DNA of 32,902 bases from IMG/VR virus record IMGVR_UViG_3300030333_004328, positions 1 to 32,902 of that record. One strand, written 5' to 3'. The notes below the pieces were generated by a model. That model had not been told where the DNA came from, ran no database searches, and was given only the letters and a program-made list of their open reading frames with translations. The stretch comes from a virus. Below, piece after piece: positions 6,228 to 13,393 of this stretch; the first letter of the stretch is position 1, and each line of letters opens with the position of its first letter. Position numbers and translations under genes: made by a program.

Positions 6228-8613
6228 CTTTAATTACTTTTCTTTCTACTGTTCCATCACTATAAATATAGAACAATACTTGATTCTTATTCTCTTTTGA
6301 TTCTCTTCCTAATATATCTGTTATCATTAATAGTTTCTTATCTGCCTCTGTTCTTGTTAACAATGGTCCTGACCAATTGTTTTCACAATGTTCATATGTT
6401 AATTGACATATAGTATCCCAGCTATTCTCACAACAATAATCATCTACACTTATTACCCAAGCATAACATTCGTTATTTAACCAGTAAGGATTACCAGGAC
6501 CTGTAATACATCCTGCATCATATAAACAAGATGCTGAATCATTTACATTTACTAGCTCATCGTAGTTATACGCGTTGACATCCATACACCCTTCAACCAC
6601 AGATATGCACGAACCATTGTCAGTATTAGCCAACGGATCATAGTTAAAAGCAGTGCTATCCATACAACCATAAATATAATCAATACAGCTAAAGTCTTCT
6701 GTATTAGCTTCGGGGTTGTAATTAAGTGCAGTAGGATCAGTACACCCGAAAATATAAGGGATACAAGAATTATTGTCAACATTGGCTAAAGGGTTATAAT
6801 TAAACATTGTACTGTCAATACATCCATATAGTATTTCTATACAGCTACCATCATTAGTATTACACGTATCACAGTAATTAAACATAGTTGGATTTATACA
6901 TCCATATATAACAGGAACACAAGAACTATCGTCTACATTAGCATTAGGATTCCAATTAAATGCTGTAGTATCAGTACATCCATAAACTACGCCTTCACAA
7001 GATCCGTCATCAGTATTTGCTAATGGATTGTAATTATAAGCAATTGGTGATGTACATCCATATACTATTGCTATACAAGTATCAGGTGTATTAGCATTAG
7101 GATTATAGTTAAATGCTAAAGGCTGCATACAACCAGTTATAACAGGTATACATCCACCATTACTGATGTTAGCTAATGAGTCATAGTTGAAGGCTGTACT
7201 ATCAATACAGCCCCACACGGCTAATGTTAAACAAGTCCCATCGTCATAGTCTGCTGTAAAGCCCTGTGTATAATATTCTAGATATGATGAATTAGTACAT
7301 CCTGGTACATAATAACAACTACTATCACTAGTATTTGCTTCATCATCATAGTTAATTGCTAACGAATCTAAGCATCCAAATACCTTTTCTTCGCATGTAT
7401 TACCACAGTTTGTTATAATATTGTAAGGTAATAAAGGTTGTATAAATGGCGGTTGTATACTTATTAGAGTGTCTCCCTCGGGATTAATAAATGTAAATCC
7501 ACATTCTATAGTAGTTAAACTAGCTTGTGAAGATATGTGGAATCTAAATGTTATTGGATCTGGAGCTGTTAGACCTACTTGATACTCATCATTAAAACCT
7601 CCTGTATGTGTAAATTGATAAGATGTATCTGGATGTATAAGCTTTAAATGTGATCCTACCCAACCATTACCCATAAGATCATGTAGTATTAATGTATACT
7701 CACAAGTATCTATAAGCTCCATTGTATTAGCATTTGGATCATAATTAAACATAGTACTATCTACACAACCGAATATCTTTAATGTTTGACAGCTCCCATC
7801 ATCTACATCTGCAAAAGGATTCCATTCTACATAGTCATCATCTGTACATCCATATATAGGTGGGCATGAATCAGATGCAAATACATGTGTTGTATCATTA
7901 CCAAAAGCAGGGTTAGTACCATATACTAACGTATCATTACATTGTTTTACAAAATAAGAACCATCTTGTCCTTGCCATAATGCACCATTTAAACCATCTC
8001 CATATGTATCATATATAGTAAATGTTAAGTCTCCTTTAGGTATTTGTACAGGTATAACTACCGTAGCATAGTCAGGTTGTGCATTGTATCCTCCACCTGA
8101 TGCATACACTATACCATTTGTATCTTTAATATCCCAACTAGTTTCGCTTTGATATTGATCTAAGTTTATTATAACTTTAGCTGGAACTAACTGAACAGGC
8201 GGTGGTTGAGGCATACATTGAGGAACAACTCTATTATGTATTAAGCCATTTGTAAATGTAGATACAGGATAATTAACTACTGTGTCTCCACATATAGTTA
8301 CATAATATTCCCCATTACTAATACCATCTCCATAAGAATCAAATATAACCCATGATATATTAGTAATACTATCTGGTATATATACTGTATCATAGCTCAT
8401 TGTATTAGGTTGTGTATAATGACCATATTGTACTTCTGATAATACAGGTCCTTGATATACAGAATCATATAGAACCCATCTTGTTTCAGATGGATAAGTA
8501 TCTGTTTTTAAACTAATAATAACTTGTTTATCTTGCGCAAAAGCTGTGCTTAAACCAAATATTATTACCATCAATATTATATATAAAACTCTAGACATAT
8601 CAAATTTTTTCAT
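6220..8613 (-). CDS. Secreted GCTD-repeat surface protein with T9SS C-terminal sorting domain
   Basis: A 797-residue protein. Residues 1-27 are a Sec signal peptide ending AFAQ. Two related beta domains follow (about 28-130 and 146-247), each with 'ET.W...D' and 'YDTYGDGL'-like motifs. Thirteen Cys-paired repeats of the form GCTDPxAxNYNP...DDGSC run from 254 to 696, interrupted at about 305-410 by a 'LMGNGW' beta domain. Residues 724-743 carry 'DYCCENSWDTIC', another flavobacterial secreted-protein motif. Residues 753-797 ('KLLMITDILGRE ... FYIYSDGTVERKVI') match flavobacterial T9SS type A sorting domains, which direct export across the outer membrane and surface attachment. It therefore looks like a host-type surface protein carried by the phage. 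Masking a receptor, adhesion or superinfection exclusion are possible roles; none is shown by sequence. Confidence 0.88.
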   Translation of the reverse strand: MKKFDMSRVLYIILMVIIFGLSTAFAQDKQVIISLKTDTYPSETRWVLYDSVYQGPVLSEVQYGHYTQPNTMSYDTVYIPDSITNISWVIFDSYGDGISNGEYYVTICGDTVVNYPVSTFTNGLIHNRVVPQCMPQPPPVQLVPAKVIINLDQYQSETSWDIKDTNGIVYASGGGYNAQPDYATVVIPVQIPKGDLTFTIYDTYGDGLNGALWQGQDGSYFVKQCNDTLVYGTNPAFGNDTTHVFASDSCPPIYGCTDDDYVEWNPFADVDDGSCQTLKIFGCVDSTMFNYDPNANTMELIDTCEYTLILHDLMGNGWVGSHLKLIHPDTSYQFTHTGGFNDEYQVGLTAPDPITFRFHISSQASLTTIECGFTFINPEGDTLISIQPPFIQPLLPYNIITNCGNTCEEKVFGCLDSLAINYDDEANTSDSSCYYVPGCTNSSYLEYYTQGFTADYDDGTCLTLAVWGCIDSTAFNYDSLANISNGGCIPVITGCMQPLAFNYNPNANTPDTCIAIVYGCTSPIAYNYNPLANTDDGSCEGVVYGCTDTTAFNWNPNANVDDSSCVPVIYGCINPTMFNYCDTCNTNDGSCIEILYGCIDSTMFNYNPLANVDNNSCIPYIFGCTDPTALNYNPEANTEDFSCIDYIYGCMDSTAFNYDPLANTDNGSCISVVEGCMDVNAYNYDELVNVNDSASCLYDAGCITGPGNPYWLNNECYAWVISVDDYCCENSWDTICQLTYEHCENNWSGPLLTRTEADKKLLMITDILGRESKENKNQVLFYIYSDGTVERKVIKDD
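6526..7380 (-). repeat. Array of 11 GCTD/DDGSC repeats
   Basis: Eleven tandem units of about 22-28 residues (residues 412-696 of the 797-residue protein) each hold a Cys near the start (FGC, YGC, WGC), an NY(N/D)P-like centre and a closing (D)DGSC-like end. Two further units lie upstream at about 7703-7854. Units differ at the DNA level, so this is an old, diverged protein repeat rather than a recent expansion. Acidic 'DDGSC' loops with paired Cys suggest metal-supported, disulfide-stabilised folding (inference). Confidence 0.85.
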
Positions 8614-8961
8614 TTATTTTTTCTTTTTTGTTCCACCCCAATACTCTGTAGCAAAACCTTCTTTAACTAATGTATCATTTATATTCATATCATCTATATG
8701 TAAAGTACCTAATACTCTTCCATATTTACCAACTTCTCTACTTTCTAATATAAAATTACCATCTCCTAGTAACTCTATTAGTTTAGCTTTAGAAGCTAAG
8801 CCTCTTGCTTTTTCTTCTAAATCTCTAGTTCTAGACTCAGGTGTATCAATACCTGCAAGCCTGATTCTTTTATGTATAGTAATATCAAACCCCAGATCTA
8901 TATGAGCATCTACAGTATCTCCATCAATTACTCTATCTATTTTTGCTTTATACGTATACAT
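8614..8961 (-). CDS. Staphylococcal-type nuclease (SNase/thermonuclease family)
   Basis: A 115-residue protein with a near-minimal SNase fold. The family active-site set is present: D15 in 'VIDGDTV', R34 in 'RIRLAGIDTPE', D39, T40, E42, and R82 in 'KYGRVLG'. SNase cleaves DNA and RNA using Ca2+. No signal peptide is present, so it acts in the infected cell unless released at lysis. It ends in a Lys run (GGTKKKK). The start overlaps the upstream stop as TAATG, and it ends immediately before the T9SS-type gene. Host-DNA breakdown or nucleotide salvage is the likely role, inferred from the family. Confidence 0.92.
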   Translation of the reverse strand: MYTYKAKIDRVIDGDTVDAHIDLGFDITIHKRIRLAGIDTPESRTRDLEEKARGLASKAKLIELLGDGNFILESREVGKYGRVLGTLHIDDMNINDTLVKEGFATEYWGGTKKKK

Positions 8962-9176
8962 TATTTACTTTTTACTTTTTCAAATGAGCTTATTCCAAAA
9001 CATCCTAATGTTATAATAACAAAAGAATTGTATATAGTATTATTTATTACAAGCTCTTGACCACAAAAACCTGTAATTAAGTCTGTTATTGCAAACATAA
9101 CCATAAGAACAAAAGATGCAAATCCTATTACATTCTTTTCGTTAATCTCGTTTTTATCTTTAAATAATTCCCACAT
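8961..9176 (-). CDS. Small two-helix membrane protein, holin-like
   Basis: I prefer the ATG at 9176 (71 residues, MWELFKDKNEINEKN), one base after the upstream TAG, over a GTG at 9188 that would overlap that gene. Two hydrophobic helices are clear (VIGFASFVLMVMFAITDLI and about 'SFVIITLGCFGISSF'), separated by a short loop, with a charged N-terminus and a basic C-terminal tail (EKVKSK). This hairpin layout is typical of small phage holins or holin partners. With the 3TM holin at 5126-5512 it could form a pair, but that is inference. Confidence 0.75.
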   Translation of the reverse strand: MWELFKDKNEINEKNVIGFASFVLMVMFAITDLITGFCGQELVINNTIYNSFVIITLGCFGISSFEKVKSK

Positions 9177-9177
9177 A

Positions 9178-9534
9178 CTAAAAATCACTCATTAATATAT
9201 TATCTATTTCTTCCTGCACTTCTTCTCTAGTTGCTACCATTGTAAAGCTAAGATCTGCTTGAAATCTAGCGACTTCTTCACCGTCTTTAAATATTATTAT
9301 TGTAGGTACAGCCGCTATCTTATATTTCTTTTGTGCCTTAACATCTTTAGCAACATCTATGTAGCTAATAGTTTTAACATCTTTTAGCTTACCTAACCAA
9401 TCTACACCATTAGACTTATTCCAACCAGCATTAAAACTCTTTATCGTAATCTGCGAAAACGCATCTGACGAGACAGACAATAAGAATAATACAAATAAAT
9501 AGGTTACTATAGTCTTCCATATTGTATTTTTCAT
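9178..9534 (-). CDS. Exported thioredoxin-like protein lacking the CxxC motif
   Basis: I choose the ATG at 9534 (118 residues), which follows the upstream stop by one base; a start at 9570 would overlap that gene by 35 bases and bury the signal peptide. Residues 1-28 are a signal peptide (basic start, FVLFLLSVSS core, AFSQ). The rest follows a thioredoxin fold: strand, 'FNAGWNKSN' where thioredoxins have 'FWAPWCGPC', helix, 'ISYIDV', then the cis-Pro block 'YKIAAVPTIIIFKDGEEVARF'. Both redox cysteines are Asn, so disulfide exchange is unlikely. A binding or chaperone role in the periplasm is plausible. TAG stop. Confidence 0.8.
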   Translation of the reverse strand: MKNTIWKTIVTYLFVLFLLSVSSDAFSQITIKSFNAGWNKSNGVDWLGKLKDVKTISYIDVAKDVKAQKKYKIAAVPTIIIFKDGEEVARFQADLSFTMVATREEVQEEIDNILMSDF

Positions 9535-9535
9535 T

Positions 9536-9817
9536 TTATCTATCGTATAGTTTATCTTCAATTTTCTCAAGAGTAGCTTTTATCTCAGTAACATCTTCTT
9601 GAGTATCCAGAATAGTTTGACGTATCATTTGATCTTTCATATCAAATTCCATACGTGTAACTTCTGGATCTGGTGGAGCTGGTAATTCTTTAGCTTCAGC
9701 TATTTCAGCTTGTAGTGTAAACCACATACCTGCTAATGTAGCTATTGCAAAACCTAACCCTATTATTGTTTTAATACTTAATTTAAAACTAGTATCTTCG
9801 TTTAATTCTTTTGCCAT
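9536..9817 (-). CDS. Single-TM protein with C-terminal coiled coil
   Basis: A 93-residue protein. A short polar N-terminus is followed by one hydrophobic helix (about 15-35, IKTIIGLGFAIATLAGMWF), a Pro-rich hinge (ELPAPPDPE), and a long charged helix ('MEFDMKDQMIRQTI ... VTEIKATLEKIEDKLYDR') with heptad-like hydrophobic spacing. This resembles inner-membrane spanin or holin-accessory proteins, but no family is certain. It is linked to its upstream neighbour by a TAATG overlap, and its stop is one base before the thioredoxin-like gene. Confidence 0.78.
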   Translation of the reverse strand: MAKELNEDTSFKLSIKTIIGLGFAIATLAGMWFTLQAEIAEAKELPAPPDPEVTRMEFDMKDQMIRQTILDTQEDVTEIKATLEKIEDKLYDR

Positions 9818-9969
9818 TATATTTCAAATCCAAAGTTTAACACTATACATCTATGCTCTACACCAGGATTACAATATAATTCTAATATAGTTAATCTACC
9901 TAATCTAATAGATATATCATAGATATTATCTTTTTTATTTCCTTTTTTCCAACTATTTATCCAATTCAT
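9817..9969 (-). CDS. Micro-gene, 50-residue protein
   Basis: An open frame from the ATG at 9969 to TAA at 9817 encodes 50 residues (MNWINSWKKGNKKDNIYDIS..., ending LNFGFEI). The start overlaps the TGA of the preceding micro-gene (ATGA), and the stop overlaps the next start (TAATG). This double coupling is the main evidence that it is real. An in-frame ATG at 9981 would add four residues. The N-terminus is basic, the C-terminal half hydrophobic with two Cys. Function unknown. Confidence 0.65.
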   Translation of the reverse strand: MNWINSWKKGNKKDNIYDISIRLGRLTILELYCNPGVEHRCIVLNFGFEI

Positions 9970-10070
9970 AGCTGACAACATTTATCTGCACCACAGCAGC
10001 ATTCACACCAATTAAAGCATATTAACCCAAAAGTTATAGCCATTATCCATTTACAAATTTTCTTTTTCAT
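9966..10070 (-). CDS. Micro-gene, 34-residue Cys-rich hydrophobic peptide
   Basis: ATG at 10070 to TGA at 9966 encodes 34 residues: a basic start (MKKKICKW), a hydrophobic stretch (IMAITFGLICF), then seven residues rich in Cys (WCECCCG) and a final ADKCCQL. The layout resembles a very short signal or membrane peptide followed by a possible lipid-modified or metal-binding Cys cluster. It starts 11 bases after the stop of the outer-membrane-type gene and overlaps the next micro-gene (ATGA). Apart from the short overlap junctions it is the only gene here ending in TGA, other than the interrupted gene at 12337. Confidence 0.6.
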   Translation of the reverse strand: MKKKICKWIMAITFGLICFNWCECCCGADKCCQL

Positions 10071-10080
10071 AATTTTATTT

Positions 10081-11199
10081 TTATCTTATTATATAATTAA
10101 TTCCAAATTTAAAGTCATACCACTCTCTATTCCAGTACTTGTTATACTTACCTTCTGCAAAATATCCTAACTGTTTATTTACTTTTATACCATATATCAC
10201 ACCCCCTGAGTAGTCATACCACTGATCATCTTCTATATAATTATGATAGCTAAACTCACTACCATCATTATAATGATATGGCATTAAATTACCCCATGCA
10301 TGTAACCATGTATTTTTATTATATTTATAATAATCAAACCCTAATATAAGAGAATGTTGTATTATATTAGTTAACTCATTTCTTTTCTTTTGTGTATAGT
10401 CTGATAATACTTGCGGTATAACTACTTCTTTCCATACACCAGCACTATTAGCAACTACATTTCCATTAGGATCTTTATATATACTGTTGGCAACATCTAT
10501 AGTATATCCTTCTTGTATTGCTAAATAAGTGTAATGTATATTACCATTACTAAGTAACCATTCAGATAAAGGATCATATCCATAAGGTTCTGCTAATCTA
10601 TGAGCAGCTCCTATACTAAATGATAAATCTCTAGTATGTTTATATCTATATCTTTCTGATAATTCAAAATACTCTATATCAGCAAAACCATCTTTTAAAT
10701 ATTCTAATTTTGCAGCAAAATGATCTACACATAAAGGACCATCACAATCATCATCAGAACTATATCTAATAAAATGATGCTGATCTATATAATCTAATCC
10801 TTGTTGTCTAGCATAATCTACCTCAAATAAATACTCAAAACCTTGTACTTTACCTACTGTAGCTGCATCTGTATAGTTAGATTCTGTACCATCATAAAAC
10901 GTTTGAGCTTTATTTTCATACCCAAATCTAGCTATTTTTCTAATACCTATAGTTAATGAATAATCATAAGGAGTTTCTATTGTAGATGTTTGTAATCCAT
11001 CTAATACAGAAAATTGTTTTACATCAGAAACAGATGTACCTCCATTAACTGCCCCATATACTGTAGCAAACTTTAATTGATTTTTTAATATATCATTTAA
11101 ATTATACTCATAACCTTTATAAGTAAATTGAGCACAGCATTGTTTAGGTACTATACATGATAGCAAAAACATTATTAATATTAGTAGTAGTTTTTTCAT
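10081..11199 (-). CDS. Exported outer-membrane beta-barrel-like phage protein
   Basis: A 372-residue protein with a clear signal peptide (MKKLLLILIMFLLSC..., cleavage after CCAQ). The mature part is rich in aromatic residues and alternating polar/hydrophobic strands ('YDYSLTIGIRKIARFGYEN', 'HSLILGFDYYKYNKNTWLHAWG', 'GYFAEGKYNKYWN') and ends 'FKFGINYIIR', a C-terminal strand as in outer-membrane barrels. 'SSDDDCDGPLC' may be an extracellular loop. It belongs with the envelope cassette downstream. Insertion in the host outer membrane is strongly suggested, but whether it blocks superinfection, aids lysis or imports nutrients cannot be read from the sequence. Confidence 0.78.
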   Translation of the reverse strand: MKKLLLILIMFLLSCIVPKQCCAQFTYKGYEYNLNDILKNQLKFATVYGAVNGGTSVSDVKQFSVLDGLQTSTIETPYDYSLTIGIRKIARFGYENKAQTFYDGTESNYTDAATVGKVQGFEYLFEVDYARQQGLDYIDQHHFIRYSSDDDCDGPLCVDHFAAKLEYLKDGFADIEYFELSERYRYKHTRDLSFSIGAAHRLAEPYGYDPLSEWLLSNGNIHYTYLAIQEGYTIDVANSIYKDPNGNVVANSAGVWKEVVIPQVLSDYTQKKRNELTNIIQHSLILGFDYYKYNKNTWLHAWGNLMPYHYNDGSEFSYHNYIEDDQWYDYSGGVIYGIKVNKQLGYFAEGKYNKYWNREWYDFKFGINYIIR

Positions 11200-11200
11200 G

Positions 11201-11590
11201 TTATGCTTTTGTAAAGTAAGCGTATTCTGCTACAATAACTCCTGATGATGTTTCTAGTTGAACTCCTTTTGCAGCTCCTTTAGAGTGAGGAACTAGCATA
11301 AATTCTCCAGGTCCTAATTTTCCAAATCTTACATTATCAGTATCTTCAACAGTTAAATCCGTTGTAACTGCAGCTCCATTTGCATCTACACCAGTATGTT
11401 TTATATATACATATTTTGTTGAGTCAACATTTGGAGCAATTATATTATCACCTCCAACATTAGTTGCTGCTATTGTAGACATACCTATACAAGGATTTCC
11501 TGTTGTTATTACATCAGAAACTAATAAATCAAGTTGATCAGAAAAAACATCATTGCTTTCTATTCTTAATTGTATATTTAGTGTTGCCAT
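11201..11590 (-). CDS. Small beta-rich phage structural protein (paralog C)
   Basis: A 129-residue protein with the core 'KYVYIKHTGVDANG ... VRFGKLGPGEFMLVPHSKG ... SGVIVAEYAYF'. It shares the YVYIK(N/H)T and GEFML(L/V)P blocks, in the same order and spacing, with the two tandem proteins at 957-1856, so it is a dispersed third copy. The start has a long A-rich leader (AAATAAATAAAATG). It sits between the Cys-rich gene and the outer-membrane-type gene. No signal peptide is present. A virion role is inferred. Confidence 0.8.
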   Translation of the reverse strand: MATLNIQLRIESNDVFSDQLDLLVSDVITTGNPCIGMSTIAATNVGGDNIIAPNVDSTKYVYIKHTGVDANGAAVTTDLTVEDTDNVRFGKLGPGEFMLVPHSKGAAKGVQLETSSGVIVAEYAYFTKA

Positions 11591-11610
11591 TTTATTTATT
11601 TTATTTATTA

Positions 11611-12177
11611 TTAATATCTATTATTTATACCTGATGTGGTTATTTTTAAATCTATTCTATCATGACAACAATTTGTCATTTCTTTAGTACCTTTACAACA
11701 ACAAGGCCAAGAAAGTTTACCTGAATAACAAGTACAACAACCACCGTCATTTCCTCTACAACAACCTTCTACATCACTGCCATAAGAAACTACATCTTTT
11801 GTAATTTTAAAATCATACATATCTGCTATACTAAAATTCTTATGCGTTATTTTGTTACAAGTCTCAGGCAAAGATCTTGAATCATCAGTCGGTGGATTAC
11901 ATGTTTCTTTATGTGTGCTAAGCCACCATTGACATGCTTGTGCATTAGCTACTTTTGATTGAGCACCACATTTTTTACATGTACAAGTTCCTCCTATATG
12001 TTTTCCTACATGAGTATCATTATTCCTAACTCTATTAATAGACTTTGGATCTGTTCTTAAAATATTTTTAATTTCTATTTCTTTACATATTTGTCTACAA
12101 CAATCAGCATCAGTCATATCTGGAGGACATTGAACGCTAGCTCCACAACATGTTACAGTTGTTTCTTGTCCTGTCAT
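11611..12177 (-). CDS. Cys-rich protein, distal part of a TGA-interrupted gene
   Basis: The frame from the ATG at 12177 gives 188 residues with 22 Cys (for example TCCGASVQC, CTCKKCG, GGCCTCYSG, PCCCKG, TNCCHD). The same frame is open for 53 codons before this ATG, back to the TGA at 12339-12337, and is Cys-rich there too (GCKDGAYGCECTG). It is therefore best read as the C-terminal part of the 351-residue gene upstream. Whether it is made alone, by readthrough or not at all is open. Paired Cys spacings suggest metal or disulfide-knot binding. No family is recognised. Confidence 0.65.
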   Translation of the reverse strand: MTGQETTVTCCGASVQCPPDMTDADCCRQICKEIEIKNILRTDPKSINRVRNNDTHVGKHIGGTCTCKKCGAQSKVANAQACQWWLSTHKETCNPPTDDSRSLPETCNKITHKNFSIADMYDFKITKDVVSYGSDVEGCCRGNDGGCCTCYSGKLSWPCCCKGTKEMTNCCHDRIDLKITTSGINNRY

Positions 12178-12336
12178 AACATGACTATCAGAATTAAAAT
12201 TATTAGTTTTTAAAATAGGATCGCCTTCAGTTACTCTATTTAAAGATTGTGCAGATCTTGCAGTTATCTGAGAACATGGTACACCATTACTACTTACACC
12301 TGTACATTCACATCCATATGCTCCATCTTTACAACC

Positions 12337-12339
12337 TCA
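12337..12339 (-). other. In-frame TGA interrupting a Cys-rich reading frame
   Basis: Minus-strand codons read GGG TGA GGT. The 351-codon frame before and the 53 + 188 codons after are in the same frame, giving one 593-codon frame with a single stop. A single G-to-A change from TGG (Trp) would create it. Trp is otherwise encoded normally and no other long gene here has an in-frame TGA, so general recoding is unlikely. Readthrough, a nonsense mutation, a sequencing error or two real genes are all possible. Confidence 0.8.
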
Positions 12340-13392
12340 CCCAGATTCATAACATTTATCACAACATCTTTCTATACTTTTTTGTTGTGATGTCATAATC
12401 TTGTTTTTATCTTCAGAAGATATTCTTGTACTTTTTAATAAGTTTCTATTAAAATAACAAGAATTTATTTTACCTGTTTTATCTTTTTTACAACCTAAAA
12501 AATAATTAGTTATTCCTTCTATTAAACATGAATACCATACACATCCATCTTCTTCACCACATTTTGTTTTTTGTAAATCATCTAGATTTATACCTTCTTT
12601 ATGTGCAATAATATCTTCAAATCTTTCTCTAGCTTCTTTGTCTAGATTTAGCTGTGTTATTGCAGTAACTTTAGACCAATTTCTAGGAGGGCCTAAATGA
12701 AAATTATCTTTTCTTATTTTTGTATCTCCGTATCTAAGATGAGGTGTTTGTTTCTCATCTATACAATAACAGGTAGAATTTATAGTATTCCAAATTTTAC
12801 CTGAGATTAAACAAGTATCTCTATTTACAGGAATGTTTTTACCACTATGAGTTATACCTGTAACTCTATTACCTAGGTTATTATTACCTGGTATCATTTC
12901 TCTAACATTAGAACAGTTAGGGACATAAGTAAGATCTAGTTTTATATTCTCAATATTTTGTAAATCAGATTCTGGTGTTAAACCTAGTCTTTCGTTTTTA
13001 GTTTCAGTAGTTAAATGCTTACTTTTAGCTTGTTTATCTTTTTCTTTTTGTTTACTAAGTACACTAAAAAAATCTGGATGAGAACAACACTTTTTAATAA
13101 GTTTAGCTATTTTTTTAGCTATAGTACATATACCTATTTCATTTAAATTACTTAATTGACTAGCTTGTAATTGTGATTCTATACTTATAGACATAAGTAA
13201 TGACATAGCTAGTTTAGCATCTCTTCTTAAAGAATCAGAACAATTAGATCCATATGCTTGACTTACTGAATAAAATGAAGCAAATTTTACAAAATCTTCT
13301 AAACTTACTAAATTACTCAAACCGCAATTACTTAATATATTTGATAAAAAGTCAGGAGCTTGGTTTTTATTTTGACTACTTGTTCTTCTCAT
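12337..13392 (-). CDS. Cys-rich structural-cluster protein, proximal part of a TGA-interrupted gene
   Basis: A 351-residue protein with 17 Cys. Residues 12-103 are a helical module opened by 'NCSDSLRRDAK' and closed by 'IAKLIKKCC', resembling the C-terminal modules of the 295- and 1142-residue proteins. The middle is charged and helical (KQKEKDKQAKSKH). The C-terminal half has 'CYCIDEKQTPHLRYG', 'KCGEEDGCVWYSCL' and 'RCCDKCYESG'. No signal peptide or enzyme motif is present. It starts one base after the stop of the 295-residue gene. The terminal Cys-rich style continues past the TGA, suggesting the intact protein was about 593 codons long. The virion location is inferred from position. Confidence 0.75.
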   Translation of the reverse strand: MRRTSSQNKNQAPDFLSNILSNCGLSNLVSLEDFVKFASFYSVSQAYGSNCSDSLRRDAKLAMSLLMSISIESQLQASQLSNLNEIGICTIAKKIAKLIKKCCSHPDFFSVLSKQKEKDKQAKSKHLTTETKNERLGLTPESDLQNIENIKLDLTYVPNCSNVREMIPGNNNLGNRVTGITHSGKNIPVNRDTCLISGKIWNTINSTCYCIDEKQTPHLRYGDTKIRKDNFHLGPPRNWSKVTAITQLNLDKEARERFEDIIAHKEGINLDDLQKTKCGEEDGCVWYSCLIEGITNYFLGCKKDKTGKINSCYFNRNLLKSTRISSEDKNKIMTSQQKSIERCCDKCYESG

Positions 13393-13393
13393 T

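Noticed and set aside
6526-7380. CRISPR or DNA satellite array
   Set aside because: The periodicity is at the protein level with divergent codons and no constant DNA repeat; it lies wholly in one reading frame.
9177-9188. GTG start for the two-helix membrane protein
   Set aside because: The ATG at 9176 follows the upstream TAG by one base and starts a sensible charged N-terminus.
9535-9570. Longer start of the thioredoxin-like protein
   Set aside because: It would overlap the upstream gene by 35 bases and put 12 polar residues before the signal peptide; the ATG at 9534 directly follows the upstream stop.
12337-12339. Genome-wide TGA recoding (Trp or Gly)
   Set aside because: All other long genes are free of in-frame TGA, Trp is encoded as TGG in those checked, and TGA ends the 34-residue gene.
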